DNA of 64,000 bases, from contig CATOMC010000010.1 in NCBI GenBank assembly GCA_951801245.1, positions 12,862 through 76,861 of the forward strand. Direction: 5' to 3'. This DNA is from an uncultured Lachnospiraceae bacterium. Lineage in GTDB: Bacteria > Bacillota_A > Clostridia > Lachnospirales > Lachnospiraceae. A program made the position numbers and the translations under genes. Each line of letters opens with the position of its first letter. Within the stretch, counting starts at the first letter, position 1. The notes beneath the pieces are model-generated. The model saw only the letters and a list, made by a program, of their open reading frames with translations. It searched no databases and was not told where the DNA came from. This document shows positions 53,274 to 61,397 of the stretch, one piece after another.

Positions 53274-53534
53274 CTATTTGTAGATATCCCCACGACTCCC
53301 AATATCCATCACGCAAAGTATCTCTATATCGTACTCATTAAAATACTTATAAATGACACGGTATTTTCCGACACGAAGACGATAGCGTCCATCTTTATAT
53401 CCGCTCATGGGTTTGATATCTCCTTCGGCTGGTTTATGAGTAAGTTTTTCCACTGCGGATAAAATCAATTCACGCTGAGGACGTTGCAATCCCTTTAAAA
53501 ACTTAATAGCTGATTTTTCATATTTAATATGCAT
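53274..53534 (-). CDS. RelE/ParE-family toxin
   Basis: An 86-residue protein starting MHIKYEKSAIKFLKGLQRPQ. It has the RelE-type core GDIKPMSGYKDGRYRLRVGK and YRVIYKYF, including the basic residues used for mRNA cleavage on the ribosome. It lies upstream of its antitoxin inside the immunity operon. Confidence 0.88.
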   Translation of the reverse strand: MHIKYEKSAIKFLKGLQRPQRELILSAVEKLTHKPAEGDIKPMSGYKDGRYRLRVGKYRVIYKYFNEYDIEILCVMDIGSRGDIYK

Positions 53535-53578
53535 GTTTATCCTTCTACTCTATGCAAAATATACATTTATTAACCGAT

Positions 53579-54007
53579 TTATCTACCTGCATCCGGCCTC
53601 TTAAGGCTCGCAAGGTCATCCCTCATTTTTTCCAGTTCATCAGGTTCGTCTATGTGGTCATTGTGTGCGGCTCTGATGCCAAGCGCTGTGTACTGAGGGA
53701 GATAGGTCAGTTCCTCTACGCGCTTTTCTGCTTCGTGCTTTCCGATATCATTGAGCCGGTCGTAGTACTGGATGATTTTAGGGGTATCTTCTTTTTTATC
53801 AGTGGTTTCTTGCCATCCCATGAGGTATGCAGGGGTGGTGTCGAGTGCCTCTGATACTTTTAATATTTTATCTCGTTTCATATTGGCAATCATACCGTTT
53901 TCCCATTTTCGGACAGTACTTTTTCCAACGCCGACCATATCGCCAAGTTCTTCAAGGGTTAGTCCCTTTTGAATTCTTAAGTTGTAAATTTTTTGTCCCA
54001 TTTCCAT
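53579..54007 (-). CDS. CI-like XRE repressor
   Basis: A 142-residue repressor. The helix-turn-helix is TLEELGDMVGVGKSTVRKWE with ANMKRDKILKVSEALDTTPA, and a C-terminal helical region with an acidic RVEELTYLPQ segment follows. It is divergent from the Cro-like gene, with palindromic GTGTCT-type operators between them. It lacks a LexA-like peptidase domain, which fits control by the ImmA/IrrE protein. Confidence 0.9.
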   Translation of the reverse strand: MEMGQKIYNLRIQKGLTLEELGDMVGVGKSTVRKWENGMIANMKRDKILKVSEALDTTPAYLMGWQETTDKKEDTPKIIQYYDRLNDIGKHEAEKRVEELTYLPQYTALGIRAAHNDHIDEPDELEKMRDDLASLKRPDAGR

Positions 54008-54088
54008 TACAATTACATCTCCCGTAACATTGATTATATACTAGATGTGTCTTTTATGCAACATGAAGCACTAAAAGAAATAAATAAG

Positions 54089-54160
54089 TGTCAAAAAAGA
54101 CAAAAGGTGTGTTGACAGTTATATTATTATATGATAGAGCGAAAGTGTCTTAAAAGACAC
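54089..54160. promoter_or_regulatory. Operator region of the CI/Cro switch
   Basis: Two palindromes lie between the divergent genes: TGTC-A6-GACA at 54089-54102 and GTGTCTTAAAAGACAC at 54145-54160. A half-site GTGTCTTTTATG is at 54047. A TTGACA box (54112-54117) sits between the sites. A further copy, GTGTCTCAAAAGACAC (54379-54394), is inside the end of the Cro-like gene. Confidence 0.85.
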
Positions 54161-54180
54161 AAAGGAAAGGAGGGGTATCA

Positions 54181-54408
54181 TTGGATAAATATAAATTGGA
54201 ATATGAGATGAAATCCAGAGGAATTACTGCTGAGAAACTGTGTCATGATTTAAATATTAGTCGATCAGCATTTTACCGAAAGTGTAACGGGATTTCTCAG
54301 TTTACGCAGAAAGAAATCCAAGATATAGTTGATTATATAGGGCTCGATTCTCCAATGGAAATTTTTTTTGCTGAGAAAGTGTCTCAAAAGACACTTTCAG
54401 AAGCATAA
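54181..54408 (+). CDS. Cro-like DNA-binding protein
   Basis: A TTG start at 54181 follows AAGGAGGGGTATCA. The 75-residue product has an XRE-type helix-turn-helix (GITAEKLCHDLNISRSAFYR). The codons for its C-terminus (KVSQKTLSEA) overlap an additional operator palindrome. It should oppose the CI-like repressor. Confidence 0.87.
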   Translation: MDKYKLEYEMKSRGITAEKLCHDLNISRSAFYRKCNGISQFTQKEIQDIVDYIGLDSPMEIFFAEKVSQKTLSEA

Positions 54409-54423
54409 GAAAGAGGAGAAGAG

Positions 54424-54621
54424 ATGGATAACGAAAGAGTGGGACAACCAATCGAACCCATGGAGTGGTGGCGTTTTGAATTGCTGACGGAAGGTGAACA
54501 GGAAAGGATCCACGAGGAGGGGAGAGAGGCATGTATGGATATGGATTACATAAAAGGCTACATAGTCGGAATTATAGCCGGTATCCTGATCATTGCGGCA
54601 ACCAAAATGGCAGGAAGCTGA
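54424..54621 (+). CDS. Small phage-type membrane protein
   Basis: A 65-residue protein, MDNERVGQPIEPMEWWRFEL and onward, with a C-terminal membrane helix (GYIVGIIAGILIIAA). ATG follows GAGGAGAAGAG. It is 15 bp after the Cro-like gene. Function unknown. Confidence 0.65.
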   Translation: MDNERVGQPIEPMEWWRFELLTEGEQERIHEEGREACMDMDYIKGYIVGIIAGILIIAATKMAGS

Positions 54622-54946
54622 TCAGATAGGGAACTAGCTGCGTGGATATTATGGTGGACAGGATGCCGGCAATAAAGCCTTTGATGGCAGAAATACGTTT
54701 TTCGCGGACAGTATAACGGTGGAGGGCTCCTTTATCTGTCAGCCAGACTAAGTAAGGACGTTCCGTACCATCAGACATATCAGTCTGTATTTCGCCGGAG
54801 GCATTTAATAACCGGAGTGCTTCAAGATTTTTAGGGCGCGAACAGAATTCGGCCAAGGTATTTCCGGAAAAGACACTTGATGGGCTTCTATAGCAGTTTT
54901 CTTCAATGATACGGACACATTTGTTCAGATAATGGGATGGGATCAT
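54590..54946 (-). CDS. Hypothetical protein with C-terminal membrane segment
   Basis: A 118-residue protein (MIPSHYLNKCVRIIEENCYR) with a winged-helix-like middle (LEALRLLNASGEIQTDM, YLVWLTDKGALHRYT) and a C-terminal hydrophobic stretch (IKGFIAGILSTIISTQLVPYL is its core). The gene overlaps the preceding small gene tail to tail by 32 bp. Function unknown. Confidence 0.65.
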   Translation of the reverse strand: MIPSHYLNKCVRIIEENCYRSPSSVFSGNTLAEFCSRPKNLEALRLLNASGEIQTDMSDGTERPYLVWLTDKGALHRYTVREKRISAIKGFIAGILSTIISTQLVPYLISFLPFWLPQ

Positions 54947-55010
54947 AAGGCACCTTCTTTTTATTTTAGGATACCATTGATCTCATTTACTGACAAGGAG
55001 GTGAGAAGAG

Positions 55011-55160
55011 GTGTTAAAGAAGATCTACAAAGAACTGGTGGGGATCAGGAAGGAACTCCAGGCCATCAATAAGAACCTGGAGTCCACAGATAAGTTCGCG
55101 TTAGTACGTGAGCCTTACAGTACCCGTTATGCATTAGTCGGAGTAGCAAAAGAAGAATGA
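55011..55160 (+). CDS. 49-residue phage-type small protein
   Basis: A GTG start at 55011, with AAGGAGGTGAGAAGAG upstream, gives MLKKIYKELVGIRKELQAIN and onward. The first 27 residues form an amphipathic coiled helix, and the tail reads EPYSTRYALVGVAKEE. It is too short for most gene finders but has a strong ribosome binding site. Similar helical small proteins occur near phage lysis genes. Confidence 0.6.
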   Translation: MLKKIYKELVGIRKELQAINKNLESTDKFALVREPYSTRYALVGVAKEE

Positions 55161-55226
55161 CCAGGCAATTTGTACAACCGGTATGGCATAAGGTTTAGTG
55201 GAAGAGACTAAACGGAGGAGAAGTGT

Positions 55227-55373
55227 GTGGAAGATCAGAAATTCGATATGGAAGTAACTGATGAGCGGGCTGATTTTATGAAGAAACAGTTACTGCGGCT
55301 GTACGCGGATCAACTCGGGATGGAAGTGGTCAGTGTGACCGTTACACCAAAAACAAAAGAGGGGACCGCATAG
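55227..55373 (+). CDS. 48-residue phage-type small protein
   Basis: GTG at 55227 with CGGAGGAGAAGT upstream gives MEDQKFDMEVTDERADFMKK and onward, ending TKEGTA. A helix and a short beta strand are predicted by eye. It lies just before the endolysin remnant in phage-like order. Confidence 0.55.
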   Translation: MEDQKFDMEVTDERADFMKKQLLRLYADQLGMEVVSVTVTPKTKEGTA

Positions 55374-55561
55374 TCGGTTCCAGGAAGGACAGGCCTTTCC
55401 AGAAAGGAGGGGGACGTGGCAGGGATAGAATATGGAAGGCTGATGAAGGACATACCCGTAGAACGTTTCGTGGGGGATGGTGGCCCTGGAAACGATCAGG
55501 GAGCCACAATGCATCCGGGACAGAGGTATACACGTACAAGGGCAGGCAGTATCCTGATGCT

Positions 55562-56308
55562 TTGGACGTGTGTGCCAATCTGGAGCGCTTAGGCTTCGCG
55601 AACCGAGGAGTGAAAGCGGGATCCGGACTTTATGTGATTAGGAAGACAAAAGCAAAATCTATGTTGGTAGAAGTATGCTTTTGTGATAATGAGCGAGATA
55701 TAAATACCTATAGGTCAGCGGGCGGGGCACAGGCTGTTGCCAAAGCTGTATTTGAAGCCTTATGTAATCATGTAGGCATAATCGGGGCGGGCGCGGAGGA
55801 AACCCCTATCATGGGTATCAGCACGGTCACGGCAGACAAATTGAACGCCCTGTTAATGGCCGGGAATCCGAGGGCTAAAAGCTATCTTCACTTAGCAAAG
55901 ATCTTTATCGAGGAAGGCGCAAGGGGCGACGGGGCGTTTTGCCAGAGTATCATCGAGACAGGGTATTTCAAATTCGGTGGAGACGTGCAGCCATGTCAGC
56001 ATAATTACGCAGGCCTTGGCGCTGTGGGCGGTGTGCCGGGGATTTATTTTGCGGATGACCGAACTGGTATCAGGGCACAGATTCAGCACCTGAAAGCATA
56101 TGCATCTACGGGACAGTTGTCGCAGGAATGCGTTGACCCAAGATACCGGTATGTTTCCAAAGGCTGTGCGCCAACGTTTGAGGCATTGTCGGGGAAATGG
56201 GCAGTGCCGGGATTCTCTGGGTATCCAAATCTTCTGTCAGCTAGGGCAGCAAAAGACAGCTATGGAGACCAGATTGTGCGGCTGCTCAATCTGGCCGCAA
56301 AAAGTTAG
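55562..56308 (+). pseudogene. Phage endolysin remnant (amidase end plus glucosaminidase domain)
   Basis: The open frame from TTG 55562 encodes 248 residues. The first 75 are the end of an Amidase_3 domain (LYVIRKTKAKSMLVEVCFCD, with its catalytic Glu). The rest is a glucosaminidase-type domain (IIETGYFKFGGDVQPCQHNY and NYAGLGAVGGVPG). In-frame amidase codons (SGTEVYTYKGRQYPDAL) extend upstream to about 55500, but the zinc-binding N-terminal part is gone, and only unrelated small frames precede it. It would have been a bifunctional wall hydrolase for phage release. Confidence 0.8.
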
Positions 56309-56341
56309 GTTGCGACGTCGCAACGATTATAGAAAAAGGGA

Positions 56342-56364
56342 GTAGTAAAAATCACACACTACAG
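56342..56364. other. attR of the serine-integrase element
   Basis: The arm GTAGTAAAAATC (56342-56353), the reverse complement of the attL arm, lies eight bases from the centre of the core CTACAG (56359-56364). Joining the element ends gives a symmetric attP with AC at the centre of the core. Confidence 0.88.
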
Positions 56365-56950
56365 AAAAGTCCCCCTGCCCACCAGAGAAAGCGGCTGCTG
56401 TGGAGCCGAAGTCGATGCTCTGGTCGATGGCAAGGTCTGTGGTGGGATCGATCCCGTTCTTTTTCAGGATGTACTCGAATACCATTTCGGGCATACCGCC
56501 GGCGCGTCCTCCGAGAACGTCTTTGCCCAATAACATATCCCAGGTAAAGTCATCAATGGGTTCTCTGGATACCAGGAAATTGCCGGCACGTTGGGTGAGC
56601 TGTGCGAAGTTCACCGCATAGTCAGAAGCGCCTTCCTTATAGGTATAAATGGTACTTTCACTGCCCATAAAGCCAATATCTGCTTCGTCGGTCAGAAGGG
56701 CTGTCATGGTCTTATCGGCACCGAATCCAGTGACCAGTGTCAGGTCGATTCCCTCTTCTTCGAAATATCCTTCTTCAATCGCCACATACATAGGGGCATA
56801 GAAGATAGAATGTGCCACTTCGTTGAGTACCACAGGGGTTTTACCTGCGTCAGAAGATGTACCCTTGCTGTCTCCTGTCTGTACGCCGCATCCATAGAGG
56901 GTACTTATGACCAAAAGTGTCACAAGGAATAAACTGCATATTTTTTTCAT
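56362..56950 (-). pseudogene. ABC transporter substrate-binding lipoprotein, N-terminal part (split gene)
   Basis: ATG at 56950 starts MKKICSLFLVTLLVISTLYGC, a lipoprotein signal peptide with lipobox LYGC. The first lobe of an NMT1/THI5-type binding protein follows (NEVAHSIFYAPMYVAIEEGY and ADIGFMGSESTIYTYKEG). At the attR core the frame leaves the gene and ends a few codons into the element (about 56327). No transporter ATPase or permease gene is adjacent. The substrate is not evident; the family includes riboflavin, thiamine-precursor and sulfonate binders. Confidence 0.9.
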
Positions 56951-57194
56951 GATCCTCCTCGAATTGCCAGAAAGAAATCTGCCAATCGTTGAAAATTTAT
57001 TTATAATAGCCTATGCAGAAGGGGGCAATGCGTGAAGCATATTTCTTATAAGATGGAAAAGCAGAGGCCCGAATCGCACTAAACTGCTCTGACATGGAGG
57101 TTAGGATAGAAAATCTACAGAAAAAGTTGCAGTTTATAAAATTTTACTTTTCTTTTTGGGAAGATGATGGTATACTAGAAAAGTCACAGGACTT

Positions 57195-57265
57195 GCAGGC
57201 GTAGTTCATCGGTAGAATACAAGCTTCCCAAGCTTGGGAGGGGGGTTCGATTCCCCTCGCCTGCT
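57195..57265 (+). tRNA. tRNA-Gly (anticodon CCC)
   Basis: Acceptor GCAGGCG/CGCCTGC, D arm GTTCATCGGTAGAAT, anticodon stem CAAGC/GCTTG with loop TTCCCAA, T arm GGGGG/TCCCC-type with loop TTCGATT, discriminator T. The anticodon CCC reads GGG. The adjacent tyrosine integrase points inward, so its 3' end is the likely attachment site. Confidence 0.93.
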
Positions 57266-57278
57266 CTCTTTTTATGGT

Positions 57279-57314
57279 AAGGAAAGCCCGCAAAATCAAG
57301 GGTTTTCCTTATTT
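57279..57314. terminator. Hairpin between tRNA-Gly and the integrase
   Basis: AAGGAAAGCCC (57279-57289) with GGGTTTTCCTT (57300-57310), one G-T type mismatch, followed by ATTTTG. Confidence 0.7.
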
Positions 57315-57359
57315 TGTCTCACCAAAACCGACGGTACGTTCGGTACGAATCGTACCGGA

Positions 57360-58634
57360 TTATAGTGCAAGTGCCCTGTCTATGGCTTCTGCCTGTTCCT
57401 CCTTAGACTTTCTCTCGAAGTTGTAATAAGTATAAGTAGTGGATAAATCCCGATGCCCTGCGAAGCGTTGCACAGTACGGTTATTTACGTTTGGATTATC
57501 CAGTAAGGTACTGATACACGTTTTCCTGCATTTGTGCGGGCTTTTTGCTTGTATGCCCAAGCGGTTACATAGCTTGCGGAGTTTGTGGTCGGCGGCACTA
57601 AAGCCAAGACGATAGTCAAAAGCAGGATTATCACTTTGGAAAATCCATTCGGCAGTAAAACCATGTGCTTCATTAAATGCTTTGACATCTTCAAGGATTC
57701 TTTGGGCTTCTTTTGTGAGAGGAATATCTCTAAATCCGGAAGCTGTCTTTGTCTTATCCTTTATGCCGTCATTGTTAGCCTGTCTGCTGATATATAGACG
57801 ACTGCCCTTAACGTCAGACCATTTTAAGCCACAGCATTCCCCGATGCGCAAGCCAGTCTCAAAGAGAAACAGTATTTGCAGTCCGGCACTGGATGCGTGT
57901 TTCGGGTAGTGTTCCAAATCGTCATAAACCATCGCTTTGATTTGTCTGCGTTCTTCATCGGTAAAAACCTGTGATTCGTCCGAAGCAGTAGGCCTTGAGA
58001 GGATAAGGCTCTTATTCAGTTTCTTACGAGCCTTTTGCCAAAGGTTTTCAGAAACTAGGGCAATATCCTCATCCGAAGCATATTCATAACACTGATTGAT
58101 AATGTTAAACATGCGGCTAAACTTCTTCTTGTCTGGGGAATGCTTTTTCATTAAGGATTCTGCCCAAGTACGCAGGTCGAGTGACGTAATTTTAGCGATT
58201 GGTTTTTGAAGCAAAAACTCGCTTAAAGGTTCATTCAGATAATAGGTACGCCATGCGGTCTGAATCCGTCTGATATTCTCCGCATTATTGGGAGTTGTTT
58301 TCCAGTCAAGCCATTTTTCGTAGACTTGTTCGAGCGTCAAGTTTCTGTCCGGGTTGTCAAGGTACCATTCTGCAAGTGCATCCCACAGTTTTTCTTCACT
58401 ACTTTTACGGATTTTTTTCTTGCCGGTTGGTGCTGTGTCATCTTCAACCAAAGTAAAATATCCGCTTTTTTCTGTGTAATGTATTTCATAAGGATGCAGT
58501 GCTTTTGTCTGCTGAATACGTTTTTTCGTATTAAATGCATTCAACACTTCATCCAAAATCATTATATCATATTCTTGATTTAATGAAAAGATATCATATG
58601 GATTCTGTTTTTGATTGTTGTCTTTTCTTCCCAT
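57360..58634 (-). CDS. Tyrosine recombinase (integrase)
   Basis: About 424 residues from ATG 58634 (MGRKDNNQKQNPYDIFSLNQ), with an alternative TTG at 58655. It has an N-terminal arm-binding part, a SAM-like core-binding domain (LTLEQVYEKWLDWKTTPNN) and a catalytic domain. Catalytic residues are Arg in ETGLRIGECCGL, His-x-x-Arg in SPHKCRKTCI, His in AGHRDLSTT and the Tyr nucleophile in TYTYYNF. It probably integrates the element into the tRNA-Gly gene 95 bp away. Confidence 0.95.
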   Translation of the reverse strand: MGRKDNNQKQNPYDIFSLNQEYDIMILDEVLNAFNTKKRIQQTKALHPYEIHYTEKSGYFTLVEDDTAPTGKKKIRKSSEEKLWDALAEWYLDNPDRNLTLEQVYEKWLDWKTTPNNAENIRRIQTAWRTYYLNEPLSEFLLQKPIAKITSLDLRTWAESLMKKHSPDKKKFSRMFNIINQCYEYASDEDIALVSENLWQKARKKLNKSLILSRPTASDESQVFTDEERRQIKAMVYDDLEHYPKHASSAGLQILFLFETGLRIGECCGLKWSDVKGSRLYISRQANNDGIKDKTKTASGFRDIPLTKEAQRILEDVKAFNEAHGFTAEWIFQSDNPAFDYRLGFSAADHKLRKLCNRLGIQAKSPHKCRKTCISTLLDNPNVNNRTVQRFAGHRDLSTTYTYYNFERKSKEEQAEAIDRALAL

Positions 58635-58681
58635 AACAAATATCTCTTCTTTCAAATAGCGGTTTCTTTAAATAAACTCTC

Positions 58682-59593
58682 TCATAAGGATAGAGTTTTT
58701 GTGTCGCCCAATGATGCGTTTTCAAAAACTCTGCTTATGCGGCGTTCTTTCTTTGCGGTTATCAGATAATCGGTATCTGTCTGGGACAGCGCTCCCGTTT
58801 CCGGGTCTGCCGTCAGATTGTAGATGCCGGTCTCTATGACGTTCCTGCCGTCTTCGTCTGTTTCAATGACCCCGAAATTGGGTGTGAAACTGTCAAGGCC
58901 GGTATTGCCGTCCATGCCGAAGGTCACGGCAGGCTTTGCCAGTCCCTGTGAATTGAAATACCGTTTCTTGTTGTACATCTCCTTATCGGTCAGCAGGGCG
59001 GCCGTCACATATTTTGTGATATAGGAGGCGGCTCTCTCCGGGCTTTCGATTTCCTCGCAGTCACTAAACCCGTATTCCCATTCCGTCAGGTTATAGACCT
59101 GCCTGCCATGCCTGATGACAGGCTTCCCGGTCTTCGGGTTTGCCGCTTCCACAAAGCCAGCGGTGACATCCCCTAACAGCCCGTGGAAATGGACAGCCCC
59201 AGACTTGTGCAGTTCGGGTATCAGCAGATAGTCAAACTGCCCGTGTCTGTCCCGCATTTTCCGGCACCATTTTAAGAGGGCGGTTTTTGCCGTTCCATAA
59301 TCGGAACTGTTTAGCTTTTCCGGGTCGAAGGTGAGGGTCACGAACCACCGGAAACTGTTACAGAGTGCATAACCTTTCATCCTTCTCCGGATGGCGTATA
59401 TCTGTTGTCGTGTCCGCTCTTCCTGTGCTTCGTCGGACGTTTCCATTCTGGCGGATAGTGTCCTGCCGGTTCCCGTGTGGCGGAACCGTGGGGAATGGTA
59501 AGCCGCTATCTCTATCCGTCCGTTCCCATAGTCCGTAGTCCGCCTGTTGTATTCCTTCTTTTGCTCATCAGGATGTAAACCGTCTGCATCCAT
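58682..59593 (-). CDS. HUH-type replication initiator / relaxase-like Rep
   Basis: ATG at 59593 with GGAGGGACAGATAT upstream gives 303 residues; the longer ATG at 59641 is not supported. Rolling-circle Rep motifs: FVTLTFDPEKL (motif I), AVHFHGLLGD (motif II, HxH metal site) and ASYITKYV (motif III with the nicking Tyr). It should nick an origin on one strand and drive element replication or mobilisation. The GC-rich inverted repeats upstream are a candidate target. Confidence 0.88.
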   Translation of the reverse strand: MDADGLHPDEQKKEYNRRTTDYGNGRIEIAAYHSPRFRHTGTGRTLSARMETSDEAQEERTRQQIYAIRRRMKGYALCNSFRWFVTLTFDPEKLNSSDYGTAKTALLKWCRKMRDRHGQFDYLLIPELHKSGAVHFHGLLGDVTAGFVEAANPKTGKPVIRHGRQVYNLTEWEYGFSDCEEIESPERAASYITKYVTAALLTDKEMYNKKRYFNSQGLAKPAVTFGMDGNTGLDSFTPNFGVIETDEDGRNVIETGIYNLTADPETGALSQTDTDYLITAKKERRISRVFENASLGDTKTLSL

Positions 59594-59599
59594 ATATCT

Positions 59600-59862
59600 G
59601 TCCCTCCGTTTCTGCGTTTTCTGGTGTCTCCGTCGCAACATTGCCTTTTGTCAAGTAAGGCAATGCCGCGCCCGCCTTTTTCCAATGCCGCCTCCGTGTC
59701 CCGTCAGCGGCCGCGCGCCTGCCCCTGTGTGCCGCCGCACCTTTGCCGGGATACAGCGGCCTTTGGCGGCAGGCCGCCCCGGCCGCCATCCCCCGTCCTG
59801 TGCGGCATTCGTATGGGCGGCGCGCATTCCCCGCAGGACACACGGTGGCAGAGGTAAGCGGC
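59600..59862. other. GC-rich inverted-repeat region, candidate origin
   Basis: This stretch lies between the Rep start and a small upstream gene. It is strikingly GC-rich, with palindromic parts such as GCGGCCT (59756-59762) facing AGGCCGC (59771-59777), GCGGCCGC at 59707, and several GCCGCC runs. Overlapping long frames exist on both strands because of the composition, and none has a ribosome binding site. A double-strand origin or oriT is plausible. Confidence 0.5.
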
Positions 59863-59866
59863 AGGC

Positions 59867-60070
59867 TCACGTTTCTTTCTTCCGGAAGGCAGGTGTAAAG
59901 CGGAAGCCGCCGGAAACGATGGCACGGTAGCCGTTTTCTGTCTGCACGGGTTTTTCTTTCAGATAATCCAAGGCATACCACCGCGCCATCTGCCTTTTGT
60001 CCGTGCTGATAATGCAGGTCTCCCCGTTTTCCAGTCCCAGTGCATGGAACGCCTTAACGTCCTTCCCCAT
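59867..60070 (-). CDS. Small element protein of unknown function
   Basis: A 67-residue protein, MGKDVKAFHALGLENGETCI and onward, with MARWYALDYLKEKPVQTENG in the middle. Its start overlaps the end of the FtsK-like gene by 17 bp, so it is translationally coupled. I do not recognise a family. Confidence 0.7.
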   Translation of the reverse strand: MGKDVKAFHALGLENGETCIISTDKRQMARWYALDYLKEKPVQTENGYRAIVSGGFRFTPAFRKKET

Positions 60071-61385
60071 ATGGATTCGTCCCCCTTTTTTTCAGTTTTC
60101 TTAACAGCTCCCCGTAGCCGGCAAGCCTCCCGGGGAGCAGGGGCGTTTTGATATAGGCCGGCCTGCCGGTTTCCGGAGTGACTGCATAGCCTTTTCCCCT
60201 GCCGCCCCTGTATACCGTCCCGATATCTTTCTTATACATGCCGGTTACCTGATGGAAGGTTTCGTCCGAGACTAACTTCCCTAAGATGATGCGCGTCTGG
60301 CACTGCTCCGTAATGGATTTAGGCAGGTCAGTGGCATTTAACTTCTGCGCCGTAATGACGATGGAGAACCCTGCGGCTCTTCCCTTTAATGCAAGCTGTC
60401 CCAAAAGACGTTCTATCTCTTTCTTATCTTCTTTATTATCAGCAAAAGACAGCACGGACAGGATTTCGTCAAAAATGAGGAAATACCCCGGCATCCCTTT
60501 TTCCCGGAAATCCAGTCCTTCAGAATCCTCCGCCTGATAAAGCAGGGAATACCGTTTTTCCATCTCCTCCACCAGTTCAGTGAGCATCTGGATGATTTCT
60601 TCTGTCGTTGTGGCAACCGGGACACCGGCATAGCGGAACAGCCTCCCGAAGTCAGAGTTTTTCGCGTCTACCGCATACAGCCTGTGCTGGCGTTTCAAGA
60701 CCATGCCCCCAAGATATGCTAAAAGGCGGGTCTTCCCCGCGCCGCTTGGGGCGATCAGCATTATGTGAAGGGCTTCACTGGTGAAATCCCATACCACTTC
60801 GCCATAAATGGGAATTGGCTCATAACTTAACACCGGCACATAGCGTCCCACCGGTTCAATGATATCCTCCATCATTTTTTCCATGGCGTGAAAGCGTTCA
60901 GGGGGAAGGCCAAATACATAACGCGCCATGCCGTCACCTTCATCATAGTCGAGCAGGGGCATCCACAGACATTCCGACAGCCGCCGCCCTATGTCAGCCA
61001 TATCTTTTTCAAGCCCTCTCGGGTAAAGGATTGTGGTAACCTTTCCATTTTCTACGCCGTACTGCCACTGGACAAAATATCGTAGAAATCCATCCCCTTC
61101 CGAGCGCAGGAACATCCGGGTAAAAAGAATCAGTTCTTTACGTATTTTCAGCCATCCCACGGGTGAATACCGGGACAACAGCCATACCGACAGGGCAAGG
61201 GTCATCAGAAGGACAAGGCCGGATAAAAACATGGCCTGCAACAGCCGCCGGATGGCGGGAGGGGCAGTCACGCCGCTCCCTCTTACAATGGCGGGGAAAC
61301 CCACAGACAGCAGGGATATAAACAGGAAAGACTGCTTCAAAGCCGTTACAGCCTTACCGTCTGTCCTTATCTTCAAAGTGCGCAT
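60054..61385 (-). CDS. FtsK/SpoIIIE-like coupling ATPase
   Basis: A 443-residue protein with two N-terminal membrane helices (QSFLFISLLSVGFPAIV and MFLSGLVLLMTLALSVWLL). The P-loop domain has Walker A IAPSGAGKTRLLAYLG, DAKNSDFGRLFRYAG and Walker B-like GYFLIFDEILSVLSF. The layout matches the Tn916 Orf21-type DNA translocase that hands the processed strand to the transfer channel. It is next to Rep, as in other mobilisable elements. Confidence 0.92.
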   Translation of the reverse strand: MRTLKIRTDGKAVTALKQSFLFISLLSVGFPAIVRGSGVTAPPAIRRLLQAMFLSGLVLLMTLALSVWLLSRYSPVGWLKIRKELILFTRMFLRSEGDGFLRYFVQWQYGVENGKVTTILYPRGLEKDMADIGRRLSECLWMPLLDYDEGDGMARYVFGLPPERFHAMEKMMEDIIEPVGRYVPVLSYEPIPIYGEVVWDFTSEALHIMLIAPSGAGKTRLLAYLGGMVLKRQHRLYAVDAKNSDFGRLFRYAGVPVATTTEEIIQMLTELVEEMEKRYSLLYQAEDSEGLDFREKGMPGYFLIFDEILSVLSFADNKEDKKEIERLLGQLALKGRAAGFSIVITAQKLNATDLPKSITEQCQTRIILGKLVSDETFHQVTGMYKKDIGTVYRGGRGKGYAVTPETGRPAYIKTPLLPGRLAGYGELLRKLKKRGTNPYGEGR

Positions 61386-61397
61386 TTTCCTTCCCCC

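Larger units (their letters stand above)
49006..56361. mobile_element. 7.36-kb phage-derived integrative element
   Basis: The element lies between two CTACAG cores inside a substrate-binding protein gene. The left end carries a serine integrase. An immunity block (Abi_2 protein, membrane protein, ImmA/IrrE, toxin-antitoxin, CI-like repressor) is transcribed leftward and a Cro-like gene rightward. The right end carries two small phage ORFs and an endolysin remnant. There are no replication, terminase, capsid or tail genes. The layout matches a temperate phage whose middle was deleted while both att sites stayed intact. Confidence 0.88.

Noticed and set aside
59547..59981. Overlapping frames on both strands in the GC-rich region
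   Set aside because: Stop codons are rare by composition alone, and no frame has a ribosome binding site or a recognisable motif.
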